Shown here: piece after piece, positions 1-8,208 of the stretch
How positions within the stretch are numbered: the first letter of the stretch is position 1
Layout of the letters: each line of letters begins with the position of its first letter
Source of the DNA: Nitrosotalea sp.
GTDB lineage: Archaea > Thermoproteota > Nitrososphaeria > Nitrososphaerales > Nitrosopumilaceae
Assembly (NCBI GenBank): GCA_023252335.1
Contig: JAJPEA010000002.1
Span: 1 to 43,121, forward strand
DNA: 43,121 nt
Direction: 5' to 3'
The notes under the pieces: model-generated
What the model was told of the DNA's origin: nothing
The model's database searches: none
Seen by the model: only the letters and a program-made list of their open reading frames with translations
Position numbers and translations under genes: made by a program

Positions 1-2
1 GC

Positions 3-50
3 AAAAAAAAAGGCGACAAGAAATCTAATGACAAGCCAAAGAAAGAATAA
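3..50 (+). CDS. C-terminal end of a Lys-rich protein, cut by the window start
   Basis: The frame is open from the window edge and ends at TAA 48-50, giving a short tail rich in Lys with Asp, Ser and Pro. The body of the gene lies outside the window, so its function cannot be named. Basic Lys/Pro tails of this kind occur on archaeal nucleic-acid-binding and ribosomal proteins, but that is only a possibility. The same frame stays open, with very similar composition, for 55 codons after this stop (see the next entry), so the annotated end may not be the ancestral one. Confidence 0.5.
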   Translation, partial: KKKGDKKSNDKPKKE

Positions 51-218
51 AAGAAAGTAGAGGAAAAGAAGACTGAAGAAAAACCAAAACTAGATGAAAA
101 GAAATCTGAGGAGAAACCAAAGAAAGAAGAAAAGAAACCAGAAGAGAAACCAAAAAAGGCTGAAGAAAAACCAAAACAGGAAGAAAAGAAACCAGAAAAA
201 AAGCCAAAGAAAGAGTAG
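51..218 (+). repeat. In-frame Lys/Glu/Pro repeat tract after a stop codon
   Basis: Directly after TAA 48-50 the same frame continues for 55 sense codons to TAG 216-218. It encodes repeats of the type EEKPKK / EEKKPEEK, with almost only Lys, Glu and Pro. There is no ATG at its head, so it is unlikely to be an independent gene. It looks like the former C-terminal extension of the upstream protein, separated by a nonsense change (TAA is one substitution from AAA or GAA). Readthrough or a base-call error are alternatives. The purine-rich repeat is also prone to slippage. Confidence 0.5.
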
Positions 219-270
219 GCTCTAAATTTTAATTTACTATATTTGTATTAGATTATTTTTTGTCTGAATT

Positions 271-1224
271 TTATTCTATTTGATCTAAATTAAGATCAAT
301 TCTCACACTTGCATCAGGTTCGTCCCAATCAAGTACATTGTCTTTTGGTATGAACCCAAGTGGGTCATACTTGTCAAAGCGTGTCTCCCCTTCAATTGAA
401 GTAAGCAGGACAACTTTGGAGTTTTCTCCTGCTGTGACTGACATGCTTACTCTAGTACTGTCATCTCCAAAAATTCCGCTTATTGTATTTACCATTGAAT
501 TCAAAACTCCTACTGGGACTTTGTTTCCGCCTACTACATACATTAGTGCACTTTTGATGTTATTTGGAGATGCGTCTTCGTATAGCATCTTGATAGAGTC
601 TCTAAGTGAGGTCTCTACGTCTGAAATATCCTTGCTAGTTGAAAGTATGCTTGTTTCAAGTGGTAATGATGAATTCTTTAGGGTGGATATTACGTGTAGC
701 AAGGCAGAATTTGTGATTTTATTGCATGCGTCTGGGGTAAGATCTGGGTTGCTCTCAAGTAATGCATCGTTGTCTATTATTACTGTACAATCTGAATTTG
801 TCTTTAGTCTCTTCAAAGAAACTCCTGAAAAGAATATCCTGTCTTTTTCAAACTTGAATGGCATGATTCCAAATGAGAGTGTACTCTTTCCTGCTTCTTT
901 GCTAATCTGAGATACTACAGGTGCAAGTGCAGCGCCTGATTTTCCTGCTAGGTTGGCAATGACCATTATTGTTGAATATCTACTAATTTTTTCTTCAATA
1001 GAACCTCTTGCACCAAATGATACGCCTCTTATGAGGTATGCAGACGGATTCAAAATAGGACTGGTATTAATCAAAATCTTTGAGGCGTCATGATTGAGAT
1101 CTCTTGCATCGTGGCTTATCAAAAGGCAATCATAGCCTAGTTTCTCCTTGATGTTGACAGCAAGCTTGCATCCTGCGCCACCTAGGCCTATGATTAAAAC
1201 TGGATCTTTCATCTGAAACTCCAT
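271..1224 (-). CDS. FtsZ-family protein with a degenerate GTPase site
   Basis: 317 residues. An FtsZ-like nucleotide-binding N-terminus is visible: GLGGAGC at 13-19 (G1 glycine loop), PFKFEKDR at 122-129 (matching the PF-FEG stretch of FtsZ) and a DNDALL motif at 151-156 (matching the PND-LL region). The tubulin/FtsZ signature GGGTGTG is replaced by NLAGKSGAA at 91-99, and no clear catalytic T7 loop (NxDxxD) is seen. It is therefore probably a nucleotide-binding but weakly hydrolytic or non-hydrolytic family member. Divergent FtsZ-like proteins are known in Nitrososphaerota, where Cdv proteins carry out division. The ATG at 1224 is followed closely by a second ATG (M5), so the start could be four codons later. 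The gene stands alone on the minus strand. Confidence 0.75.
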   Translation of the reverse strand: MEFQMKDPVLIIGLGGAGCKLAVNIKEKLGYDCLLISHDARDLNHDASKILINTSPILNPSAYLIRGVSFGARGSIEEKISRYSTIMVIANLAGKSGAALAPVVSQISKEAGKSTLSFGIMPFKFEKDRIFFSGVSLKRLKTNSDCTVIIDNDALLESNPDLTPDACNKITNSALLHVISTLKNSSLPLETSILSTSKDISDVETSLRDSIKMLYEDASPNNIKSALMYVVGGNKVPVGVLNSMVNTISGIFGDDSTRVSMSVTAGENSKVVLLTSIEGETRFDKYDPLGFIPKDNVLDWDEPDASVRIDLNLDQIE

Positions 1225-1297
1225 GACTCCCTTTTGCTTACAAAATTGATTAAAAAACTTTGTTGCTAGTTTTGATCTAAGCTCGGATCTAAAATAT

Positions 1298-2566
1298 TTA
1301 GCTCACTATGGTGCCATACAGACCATTTGGTGCTGCACCATCTATCTTGACGATGGCCTTTTTTCCTAGTTTGACCTTGTCATCTGTAACTATCTGCTTG
1401 TATGCAAAATTTCTTCCCTTTGTTATTCCGTCTGATATCTCATCGAACAAGACCTCTCCCTTCCAACCTATCCACTCTTCATTTCTTTGCTGAGAGATCT
1501 TTTTTGTCATATCAAAGACTAGCTTACTTCTGCGCTTGACCTCTGTAACATCAATCTGATCCATTTGGGCAGCCTTGGTGCCAGATCTTGGGCTATACCT
1601 TGAGAGGTTTACAATATCTGGCCTTGTCTCATCTATCAAGTCAATTGTTTTAGCAAAGTCTTCCTCTGTCTCTGTAGGAAAACCTACTATGATGTCAGTA
1701 GCAATGGTAAATCTATCAAATTTCTCTCTAAATGCAGAATTTACATCGTAGAATATCTTTGAGGTATGAAGCCTTTTCATATCTTTTAGGACTTTGTCGC
1801 TACCGCTTTGGACTGGAATGTGGAGAAACTTGAAGACTCGGTCGTTTGCAAAACTCTCCAAGAGATTGCTCTTGATGCGTGGAAGATACATGGGATTCAT
1901 CATTCCCACACGTATCATGAAATCATGTTCTATACTTGAGACACTTTGTACAAGTTCGGGTAGGTTTGAACCAATATCAAAACCATAACACCCATTATCA
2001 GTTGAGGTAAGCCACACCTCTACACAACCGTCTTTAATTTCATGTCGTACTTGTCTTACAATGTCTCCCACTCTATAGCTCTGCAAATCGCCTTTGGCTA
2101 TCTTTGTCTGACAAAATGTACACTCGCTCATACAACCGCTTGCTATCTCTATAATTCCAACTGCTGGATTGAGTCTAACCTTTGGAAGCCCCACCTTGCT
2201 GACATCGGTATCTGCAAGCTCTACCTTTCTTATTCCATTTAATGCAGAACTTATCACATCCAATGTCTTCCCAAGTGAATTTGGCCCAAGCAAACTTGCT
2301 TTTGGACTAAACTTTTCTACTGTTGACTGTTCTGCTTTGGGAAGGCAGCCTGCTACAACAAGTGGATTTGATTTTAGTTTTTTTATCCTATGTACCATCT
2401 TGTGTGCAGTAACATCTTTTACAGAACAAGTAACTATCACACTAAGATCAGAATCATTCTCATTTTCTGCAAGGCTATGTCCTCCATTTACAATTAGACC
2501 TGATATCATTTCTGAATCTGCAAAACTTGCAGAGCAACCATATGCCTCTACCCAGATCTTTGCCAT
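1298..2566 (-). CDS. tRNA t6A37 methylthiotransferase, archaeal/eukaryotic MtaB type
   Basis: 422 residues, normal for the MiaB/MtaB family. This radical-SAM enzyme would convert t6A37 to ms2t6A in tRNAs reading ANN codons. The N-terminal UPF0004 domain has Cys11, Cys47 and Cys74, expected to bind the second 4Fe-4S cluster. The radical SAM CxxxCxxC is at Cys145, Cys149 and Cys152 (SGCMSECTFC). A C-terminal TRAM-like stretch (about 360-422) ends in GAAPNGLYGTIV. The ATG start lies 3 bases after the stop of the fumarase/aspartase gene upstream, so the two are probably cotranscribed. The family assignment is firm; the exact nucleoside is inferred from the archaeal subfamily. Confidence 0.9.
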   Translation of the reverse strand: MAKIWVEAYGCSASFADSEMISGLIVNGGHSLAENENDSDLSVIVTCSVKDVTAHKMVHRIKKLKSNPLVVAGCLPKAEQSTVEKFSPKASLLGPNSLGKTLDVISSALNGIRKVELADTDVSKVGLPKVRLNPAVGIIEIASGCMSECTFCQTKIAKGDLQSYRVGDIVRQVRHEIKDGCVEVWLTSTDNGCYGFDIGSNLPELVQSVSSIEHDFMIRVGMMNPMYLPRIKSNLLESFANDRVFKFLHIPVQSGSDKVLKDMKRLHTSKIFYDVNSAFREKFDRFTIATDIIVGFPTETEEDFAKTIDLIDETRPDIVNLSRYSPRSGTKAAQMDQIDVTEVKRRSKLVFDMTKKISQQRNEEWIGWKGEVLFDEISDGITKGRNFAYKQIVTDDKVKLGKKAIVKIDGAAPNGLYGTIVS

Positions 2567-2569
2567 TGT

Positions 2570-3931
2570 TTATCCAAGTAGTGCCTTTACTTCTTTTTCA
2601 GTCAACAATCCTTTTGCAATTACAAGTTGTCTGATTGTTTTTCCTGTCTTGAGAGATTCCTTGAATAAATCTGCCGAGACTTGGTATCCAATTTTTGGAG
2701 TAAGAAGTGTTACTATGACTGGACTATTTTCTATGTATTGGCTAAGCTTTGTCTTGTTTGCAGTCAAGCCGTCGATTAAGTTCCTTGAAAATATTGGAAC
2801 AAAATTTCTTAGCATATCCATGGAATCAAGAACTGATTTTAGCATTACAGGAAGCATGACATTGAGCTCAAATTGGCCTGCCTGTGCTGCAAGTGCCACA
2901 GTGGAATCCTTTCCAATTATGTCAAAACATACCATGTTCATACATTCAGCAAGTGATGGGTTTACCTTGCCTGGCATGATTGAAGATCCTGCATGAACTG
3001 CGGGAATGCCAATCTCTGATAGACCTGCAACAGGTCCTGATGCCATCAACCTGATGTCGTTTGATATTCTTCCAAGTTCTAATGCAAGATTTCTCAGAGT
3101 GGATGAAACTCTTGCAACTGCAAATCTACTTTCAAGTCCGAATTGCATGTCTTGTTCTGGTTTGAGTGAAAGTTTTGATATCTTGCCAAGCTCTGATATT
3201 ACAAGTGTTCTGTATCCCTTTGGAGTGTTTGCGCCAGAGCCTACTGCTGTTCCTCCTAGTGCAATGTGCTCAAGATCTTTTTTTGATTCAAAGATTGCAT
3301 CACGTGCCTTTGCAATTGCTGTAGCATATGCTGCAAATTCACTTCCAAGAGTTACTGGTAGTGCATCCATCAAGTGTGTCCTTCCAATTTTTTGATAACT
3401 TGAAAATTCTTTTGCCTTTTTAGTTAATGTCTTTACTAGTTCATCAATTGCGGGTATTACTTGGTTTACGTTAAATAAAATTGCAACATGCATTGCAGTT
3501 GGAAATGTATCATTACTTGACTGTGACATGTTCACATGGTCGTTTGGGTGTATGACTTCATAATTTCCTTTTTGCTTTCCAATTATCTCAAGTGCGATAT
3601 TTGCTATTACCTCATTTGTATTCATGTTAAATGCAGTTCCTGCACCAGAATTGATTGCCTCTACAACAAACTGATCAAGATGTTTTCCTGACAAGACTTG
3701 ATCACATGCCTTGATTATTGCATTCCCTCTTTTGGCATCAAGTGCCTTTACTTTCATATTTGCAACTGCTGCTGATCTTTTGATCATAACAAATGCCATG
3801 ATAAGATATGGATGGGATCTCTGTCCGCTTACATGATATTGTTTTATTGCTCTTGCTGTAAATGCGCCATAGTATGCTTCTGCTGGAATCTCTACTTTGC
3901 CCAAAGAATCAGAATCGGTTCTAAACTTCAC
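2570..3931 (-). CDS. Class II fumarate hydratase / aspartate ammonia-lyase family enzyme
   Basis: About 453 residues from GTG 3931. Superfamily signature AGSSIMPGKVNP is present, with the conserved NMNTNEV, HPNDHVNMSQSSND and GRTHLMDALP blocks, so it should catalyse reversible fumarate addition/elimination. Features are mixed. HPND..QSSND and TAMHVA resemble FumC, while YYGAFTARAI at the N-terminus and the GKQKG.Y block resemble AspA. A fumarase serving the TCA-type or 3HP/4HB-linked conversions is plausible. The frame is open up to ATG 3970, but GTG 3931 fits the family N-terminus (RTDSDSLG near residue 3) and has a TATA-like element 26 nt upstream. It heads an operon with the tRNA methylthiotransferase gene. 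Confidence 0.85.
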   Translation of the reverse strand: MKFRTDSDSLGKVEIPAEAYYGAFTARAIKQYHVSGQRSHPYLIMAFVMIKRSAAVANMKVKALDAKRGNAIIKACDQVLSGKHLDQFVVEAINSGAGTAFNMNTNEVIANIALEIIGKQKGNYEVIHPNDHVNMSQSSNDTFPTAMHVAILFNVNQVIPAIDELVKTLTKKAKEFSSYQKIGRTHLMDALPVTLGSEFAAYATAIAKARDAIFESKKDLEHIALGGTAVGSGANTPKGYRTLVISELGKISKLSLKPEQDMQFGLESRFAVARVSSTLRNLALELGRISNDIRLMASGPVAGLSEIGIPAVHAGSSIMPGKVNPSLAECMNMVCFDIIGKDSTVALAAQAGQFELNVMLPVMLKSVLDSMDMLRNFVPIFSRNLIDGLTANKTKLSQYIENSPVIVTLLTPKIGYQVSADLFKESLKTGKTIRQLVIAKGLLTEKEVKALLG

Positions 3932-3953
3932 GCCAAAACTAAAATTAATTTTC

Positions 3954-3962
3954 CTAATATGC
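3954..3962 (-). promoter_or_regulatory. TATA-like box for the fumarase/aspartase gene
   Basis: CATATTAGG on the minus strand, centred about 26 nt before GTG 3931. This spacing predicts a leaderless mRNA starting at that GTG rather than at ATG 3970, which overlaps the box. Confidence 0.4.
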
Positions 3963-4036
3963 ATTCGCATTTTTAGAATTTGGGATGGTCTGAAATCACA
4001 AGATCCTGCGAATTTCTTAAGAAAATACCCAATAAG

Positions 4037-4048
4037 TTAATATATTTA
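4037..4048 (+). promoter_or_regulatory. Strong TATA box of the NirK-like gene
   Basis: TTAATATATTTA is centred 25-26 nt before ATG 4068. Archaeal TATA boxes lie about 25 nt before the transcription start, so the transcript should begin at or next to the ATG (leaderless). The good match to consensus suits a highly expressed gene. Confidence 0.65.
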
Positions 4049-4067
4049 GATTTGAACATCCGAAACG

Positions 4068-5405
4068 ATGAACAGACGATACAGTATGATGTCTATTGCC
4101 GCAGTAGTGGCAGTAGCAGGATTATTGTTCGCAAGCACATATTCACAGACTCAGATGACTGCATCAAGTCAGAGTGTTCCTAGTGCACCAGCACAGGCCT
4201 CGATTAAATCAGTCGATGATATGGGTGGTATCCAGTTACAAATGCCAAGTGCATTTGCACAGATACCAGCAGATCAAATTGATAATTTGACTGCACAAGG
4301 ACGTCATGTAGTAGATGTAAAGTTGGTAGCACAAAGCACTACTTTGCCTATTATGGGCGGCGGAAAATATTACGCATTGACCTTTAACGGCCAAGTCCCA
4401 GGACCAACTGTAAGAGTTACACAAGGCGATATCGTCAGAGTAACACTAACAGTACCATCGAATGAATCAACACCACACTCCTTAGATATGCACGCAGGAC
4501 AACTAAGTGCAACAAACTTTGGAGCTGTTAAGGTTGGTCAATCAAATACTTATGCATTCATAGCTGAGACTCCTGGTGCATTCAAGTACCACTGTGAAGG
4601 AGTTAATCTTGCATCAATGGACCAACACGTGTTGTCCGGCATGTACGGAGTAACAATCGTTGATCCATTGAATGGTTATAATCCATTGATAGTAGACAAG
4701 ACAGCTACCCAAGGTGGTAAAGTCATAGTCGTACATCATAGATATGAAGCTGCAGCAAAAGAATTTGTCTTACAGTACAATCAATTGTACTTGAACGCAG
4801 ATGGCAGCTATGACCAGACCGCAATGTTCCTTCATAACACAACACAAACTGTTGTAAACGGAATGGCATTTGGCTACACTCCAAACTCAGATATCAACAA
4901 GCTGGTAAAGGGTGATCCAACAAAGAATGTCTTCCCAGTGCAACCTTGGAATGATCCATCACTAAAACAATATCAAGGACATCCATTATTTGTCGACCTT
5001 GGCACACACTACAGAATGTTTGTAGTCAATCAAGGAAACATGCCAGTATTCTTCCACATTGTGGGAGGACAACTTGCTCGTGTTACACAAGGAAACCATG
5101 TTGAAGCTCAAGGAACTCAGACTTGGTTGATCGGTGGCTCACAGGATGCAATCATTGATGTTGTATTTGACAGTCCAGGTGCATATGTTGCAGTCAATCA
5201 CGACTATGCAGCAATCTTTACAGGTGCGGCCACAGTATTTGTCGCAGGTGACCCATTCAAATTGGGATACGGCCCAGGCGATATGCCAAACCCATCTGAC
5301 GCAGTACCACCAGTAGGTGTAGACTCTATTCCACAAAAGGAAGTAGTTCACTGTCTATGTACTGACGCACAAGCAGCTGCAATTGCGCAATCAATCAGCG
5401 GGTAA
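4068..5405 (+). CDS. nirK: NirK-like copper nitrite reductase / two-domain multicopper oxidase
   Basis: 445 residues with an N-terminal signal/anchor (about 5-25), so located outside the membrane. Two cupredoxin domains. Type 1 copper ligands by motif are His137, Cys176, His187 and Met192. Type 2 ligands are His142, His175 and His378 (VNHDYA). The His/Asp/His spacing (137, 140, 142) matches bacterial NirK, and Asp140 corresponds to the catalytic Asp98. The position of the catalytic His255 (HLIGGH in bacteria) reads HIVGGQ, so it is Gln335. The C-terminus carries an extra CLC motif. In ammonia-oxidising archaea NirK is proposed to make NO from nitrite during ammonia oxidation. NirK is the best call; a related multicopper oxidase with another substrate remains possible. 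A T-rich terminator follows. Confidence 0.85.
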   Translation: MNRRYSMMSIAAVVAVAGLLFASTYSQTQMTASSQSVPSAPAQASIKSVDDMGGIQLQMPSAFAQIPADQIDNLTAQGRHVVDVKLVAQSTTLPIMGGGKYYALTFNGQVPGPTVRVTQGDIVRVTLTVPSNESTPHSLDMHAGQLSATNFGAVKVGQSNTYAFIAETPGAFKYHCEGVNLASMDQHVLSGMYGVTIVDPLNGYNPLIVDKTATQGGKVIVVHHRYEAAAKEFVLQYNQLYLNADGSYDQTAMFLHNTTQTVVNGMAFGYTPNSDINKLVKGDPTKNVFPVQPWNDPSLKQYQGHPLFVDLGTHYRMFVVNQGNMPVFFHIVGGQLARVTQGNHVEAQGTQTWLIGGSQDAIIDVVFDSPGAYVAVNHDYAAIFTGAATVFVAGDPFKLGYGPGDMPNPSDAVPPVGVDSIPQKEVVHCLCTDAQAAAIAQSISG

Positions 5406-5415
5406 AACCCCCAAA

Positions 5416-5440
5416 TCTTTCTCTTTTTGTTTTTAATTTT
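5416..5440 (+). terminator. T-rich terminator after the NirK-like gene
   Basis: Several T runs (CTTT, CTCTTTTTG, TTTTTAATTTT) begin about 10 bases after the stop codon. Oligo-T tracts on the non-template strand are the usual archaeal termination signal. No stable hairpin is evident. Confidence 0.45.
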
Positions 5441-5523
5441 ATTGCCCTTGTTATTTTATATTCATCATGTTTCTAGATCATTTTTTGATATAATCTGATG
5501 ATGAAAAAAATTATCTTGGCAAT

Positions 5524-5533
5524 GATTATATTC
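5524..5533 (+). promoter_or_regulatory. TATA box of the phosphoglycerate dehydrogenase gene
   Basis: GATTATATTC is centred about 27 nt before ATG 5555. It predicts a leaderless transcript from that ATG rather than from the second Met two codons later. Confidence 0.5.
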
Positions 5534-5554
5534 TGTTACTGATGGCCCTCTTTC

Positions 5555-6487
5555 ATGTCGATGAATCAATCTGTCTTGATCTGTGATCAAGTGGCACCAA
5601 TTCTAAATGACATACTACAAAAAAATGGGTTAAAAATAACATATGAACCAGAGATTACACCAGACCAAATCAAAGAAAAAATTTCTAATTTTGATATAGT
5701 TATAGTAAGAAGCAGAACAAAGATCACAAAAGAAATGATTGACCGTGCTACTCAATGCAAAATAATTGCACGTGTGGGAGTAGGTCTTGATAATATTGAT
5801 ACTGATGCAGCCAAGGCAAAGGGAATACGGGTCATCAATGCCGTAGAAGGTGCAATGAATGCAGTTGCAGAACTTGTTTTAGGATTGATGCTTTCAATGG
5901 CAAGAGAAATACCTCGTGCAGACAGGGAGATACGAAATGGCAAGTGGCTCAAAAAAGAACTCATGGGAAGTGAGCTTTCTGGAAAATATCTTGGCATAGT
6001 TGGTTTAGGAAACATTGGAAAAAGACTTGCAAAACTTGCAAGGGGTTTGAACATGAATATTATTGGATTTGACGTGATGCCAATTGCAGATGATTTTGCA
6101 CGTGATGTTGGGTTGATAAAAGCAGACATTGACACTCTACTTTCTAGTGCTGATTATGTCTCATTCCATGTACCACTAACTGAGAATACTCATCACTTGG
6201 TAAATGCCAAAAGAATAGCTACCATGAAAAAGACGGCATACATCATAAACACATCAAGGGGCGAAATAATTGATGAAGATGCATTGTATGATGCACTCAA
6301 GGAAGGGAGGATTGCAGGTGCTGCACTTGATGTCTTTGAAAAAGAACCAGCAGTTGGAAATAAACTGACCTTGCTTCCAAATATTGTATGTACGCCACAC
6401 ATTGGTGCTCAAACAAAAGAAGCACAGACACTTGCTGCAAATGTCATAGGAGAAAAAATAATCATGATTCTTCGTGGCGTTATCTGA
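5555..6487 (+). CDS. serA: D-3-phosphoglycerate dehydrogenase (2-hydroxyacid dehydrogenase family)
   Basis: 310 residues, the short form with no ACT or regulatory domain. Oxidises 3-phosphoglycerate to 3-phosphohydroxypyruvate with NAD, the first step of serine synthesis. The Rossmann motif GLGNIGKRLAK begins at 150. Catalytic residues by motif are Arg235 (NTSRGEIID), Glu264 (DVFEKEP) and His282 (TPHIGAQT). The N-terminal RSRTKIT and RVGVGLDNID blocks are typical of SerA. Related 2-hydroxyacid dehydrogenases share this fold, so the substrate is inferred from the SerA-like blocks and from being the kind of single-domain SerA seen in archaea. Its own promoter makes it a single-gene unit. Confidence 0.88.
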   Translation: MSMNQSVLICDQVAPILNDILQKNGLKITYEPEITPDQIKEKISNFDIVIVRSRTKITKEMIDRATQCKIIARVGVGLDNIDTDAAKAKGIRVINAVEGAMNAVAELVLGLMLSMAREIPRADREIRNGKWLKKELMGSELSGKYLGIVGLGNIGKRLAKLARGLNMNIIGFDVMPIADDFARDVGLIKADIDTLLSSADYVSFHVPLTENTHHLVNAKRIATMKKTAYIINTSRGEIIDEDALYDALKEGRIAGAALDVFEKEPAVGNKLTLLPNIVCTPHIGAQTKEAQTLAANVIGEKIIMILRGVI

Positions 6488-6508
6488 TTAAACCAAAAAT
6501 AACTAAAC

Positions 6509-7138
6509 CTAGACTTGGATTATTCCCTTTTCAAGCAGATATTCTATTGACATGCCAAACTCATTGTCTGAGATTGAATCATCTGACCACCACTTGATAC
6601 TAGTTTTGAACCATTGTGGAATGTACACTTGACTTGTGGAGTTGTTATAGTTTGGAACATTGAGTATGTTGTTGTTTATCAATTCTCGAATTATTCCTGC
6701 ATACACCTTATCGGTAGGAGATCCTTGCTCTAATGTTTTTACAAGTGATTTAAACTCTACAGGTATGGCAATTTTACCTGTATCTATTAGATCAAAAGAA
6801 ACGCTGGCAGTAGAGTTGGCATATTCTGCATCAATGCGATAGGTTCCAGGATTAAATGTTGTCTTGTAAAATGGAAATGGCGAAGTAATTGTCTTGTTTA
6901 GTTTGTCCATTGGCAAGGTAATCGGTGCGCTTGTCTTGTTTGAGCTATCTGTGATGTGTATGGTTATACTGTTGCTGACTAGTTCTGGGACTTGGAAGTT
7001 GATTGAAAGATAGTCTCCATATTCGTAAACATGTTTACTTGTCGATATCTCAAGGGATGGAGTTGCAAAACCATACTGTGTACCAAGTGCAAATACTCCA
7101 ATCATGGCAAGTATCAAAACATGTCTTGACCATTTCAT
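6509..7138 (-). CDS. Secreted protein with C-terminal WW-type tail domain
   Basis: 209 residues. The signal peptide is about 1-25 (ending GFA). Residues 30-110 form an MG2/Ig-like beta region (HVYEYGDYLSINFQV and NPGTYRIDAEY) similar in pattern to part of the surface protein at 36735. The C-terminus, IPQWFKTSIKWWSDDSIS followed by EYLLEKGII, matches a short module that recurs at the ends of many exported Nitrososphaerota proteins (pattern WF-K--WW--G-I-D--F---I-YL---GII). The module's function is unknown; a cell-surface or complex-binding role is a guess. It is convergent with the upstream dehydrogenase gene (21 bases between). Confidence 0.7.
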   Translation of the reverse strand: MKWSRHVLILAMIGVFALGTQYGFATPSLEISTSKHVYEYGDYLSINFQVPELVSNSITIHITDSSNKTSAPITLPMDKLNKTITSPFPFYKTTFNPGTYRIDAEYANSTASVSFDLIDTGKIAIPVEFKSLVKTLEQGSPTDKVYAGIIRELINNNILNVPNYNNSTSQVYIPQWFKTSIKWWSDDSISDNEFGMSIEYLLEKGIIQV

Positions 7139-7225
7139 AAAAACTAGGAAAAATTAATTTCATAAATAGGCTTCCTTGATATTTGATTTATTTTGCAAGC
7201 AAAATCCTGCCTAATTTTCTAACAG

Positions 7226-7233
7226 AATATAAA
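7226..7233 (+). promoter_or_regulatory. TATA box of rpl15e
   Basis: AATATAAA is centred 26-27 nt before ATG 7256. It supports starting L15e at that ATG; the upstream in-frame GTG at 7247 would lie only about 17 nt from the box centre. Confidence 0.55.
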
Positions 7234-7255
7234 GGGTAAATCTGTAGTGCCGAGT

Positions 7256-7714
7256 ATGCCTAGTCAACAGGACCAAATCTGGATCAAGATGTGGAAAGAA
7301 AATTCTCCAGAGCTTAGGGCCAAGGCCATACAATGGAGAAAAGAAAATGCTCTAACACGTGTAGATAGACCAAGCAGGATCCAAAGGGCACGAAGACTAG
7401 GATACAAGGCAAAACAAGGAATTGTTGTAGTAAGAATGCGTGTAGGTAAGGGTAACATGCGCAAGAAAAGACCAGTTGCAGGAAGAAGACCAAAACATTT
7501 GGGTGTACTTCGAATCAAGCCTGCTCTTAGCATGCAAAGAGTTGCAGAACGTAGAGTGTTGGAGAGATTTCCAAACATGGATCTTCTTGGCTCATATTAT
7601 GTTCATCAAGATGGTTTGTATCTCTGGTATGAAGTAATACTTGCAGATGTTTCACATCCAAGAATAATAAAAGACAAAGAAATTCGCGGCAAACTAACCA
7701 GTCTGAAAAATTGA
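7256..7714 (+). CDS. rpl15e: Large ribosomal subunit protein L15e (eL15)
   Basis: About 152 residues, highly basic. The sequence is diagnostic for eL15: RPSRIQRARRLGYKAKQG, GVVRxRVGKG-like VVRMRVGKG, KKRPVAGRRPKHLG and a C-terminal GSYYVHQDG.YLWYEVIL. It is an archaeal/eukaryotic 50S/60S protein that binds 23S rRNA. An in-frame GTG three codons upstream (7247) is possible, but the TATA spacing favours ATG 7256. Its stop codon overlaps the TTG start of the next gene, so the two are cotranscribed, an unusual pairing of a ribosomal protein with an exported surface protein. Confidence 0.95.
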   Translation: MPSQQDQIWIKMWKENSPELRAKAIQWRKENALTRVDRPSRIQRARRLGYKAKQGIVVVRMRVGKGNMRKKRPVAGRRPKHLGVLRIKPALSMQRVAERRVLERFPNMDLLGSYYVHQDGLYLWYEVILADVSHPRIIKDKEIRGKLTSLKN

Positions 7715-8208
7715 AATCGCAAATTTTCTTGTCCTGTATAATTTTACTAGGTATGCTGACAGTTCCAGCTTTTGCACAAATCTCAGCCCCTAAAGGCCTT
7801 GACCATCCGGGCATAAAATGGGATTGGCCAATAAAGGCGGAAAATTACACATTTGATGTTACTACGGTATCAAACTATGACCTCAAGAATGTGACATTTA
7901 ACAAAATGAACAAGGAACTTGTATTTCTTGGTAACAGTTCATTTCATGGAAGCATTGCTGAAATTACAATCCCAACCAATCTGATAGGTGGAAATCTTAC
8001 AGTAACACAAGATGGAAAACCGCTTTCTGCCATCATAATCCCTGGAACTGACAGTTCTACGATAATGTTGAAATTCAATCAGACTGGTATAACCAACACA
8101 AGTGTAATTGGAACTACGTACCTTCCAGAATTTTCAAATGTTGCTTTGCTTGTAATGATATTGTCAATTACAATGGTTTTGTTAATGCCAAGGCTTGGAA
8201 AATTCTAA
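7711..8208 (+). CDS. Secreted PEF-CTERM-type surface protein
   Basis: 165 residues from TTG 7711, which overlaps the L15e stop. TTG is needed to include the signal peptide (1-22, ending AFA); the next Met (residue 15) would remove most of it. Residues 47-138 form a beta-rich module that recurs in two other proteins of this window (at 36735 and 41069). The C-terminus has a PEF box (LPEF, 138-141), a hydrophobic helix and then basic RLGKF, the layout of thaumarchaeal PEF/PEFG-CTERM sorting tails, thought to be processed by an archaeosortase. Overlap with rpl15e suggests translational coupling. It is convergent with the next gene and their ends overlap by 4 bases. Confidence 0.75.
   Translation: MKSQIFLSCIILLGMLTVPAFAQISAPKGLDHPGIKWDWPIKAENYTFDVTTVSNYDLKNVTFNKMNKELVFLGNSSFHGSIAEITIPTNLIGGNLTVTQDGKPLSAIIIPGTDSSTIMLKFNQTGITNTSVIGTTYLPEFSNVALLVMILSITMVLLMPRLGKF

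Noticed and set aside
2169..2996. 275-codon plus-strand frame
   Set aside because: Opposite to mtaB and the fumarase/aspartase gene, both strongly supported. It spans their junction and shows no family pattern.
5498..5542. 14-codon frame (MMKKIILAMI) before the dehydrogenase gene
   Set aside because: Too short, and it overlaps the TATA box of the dehydrogenase gene.
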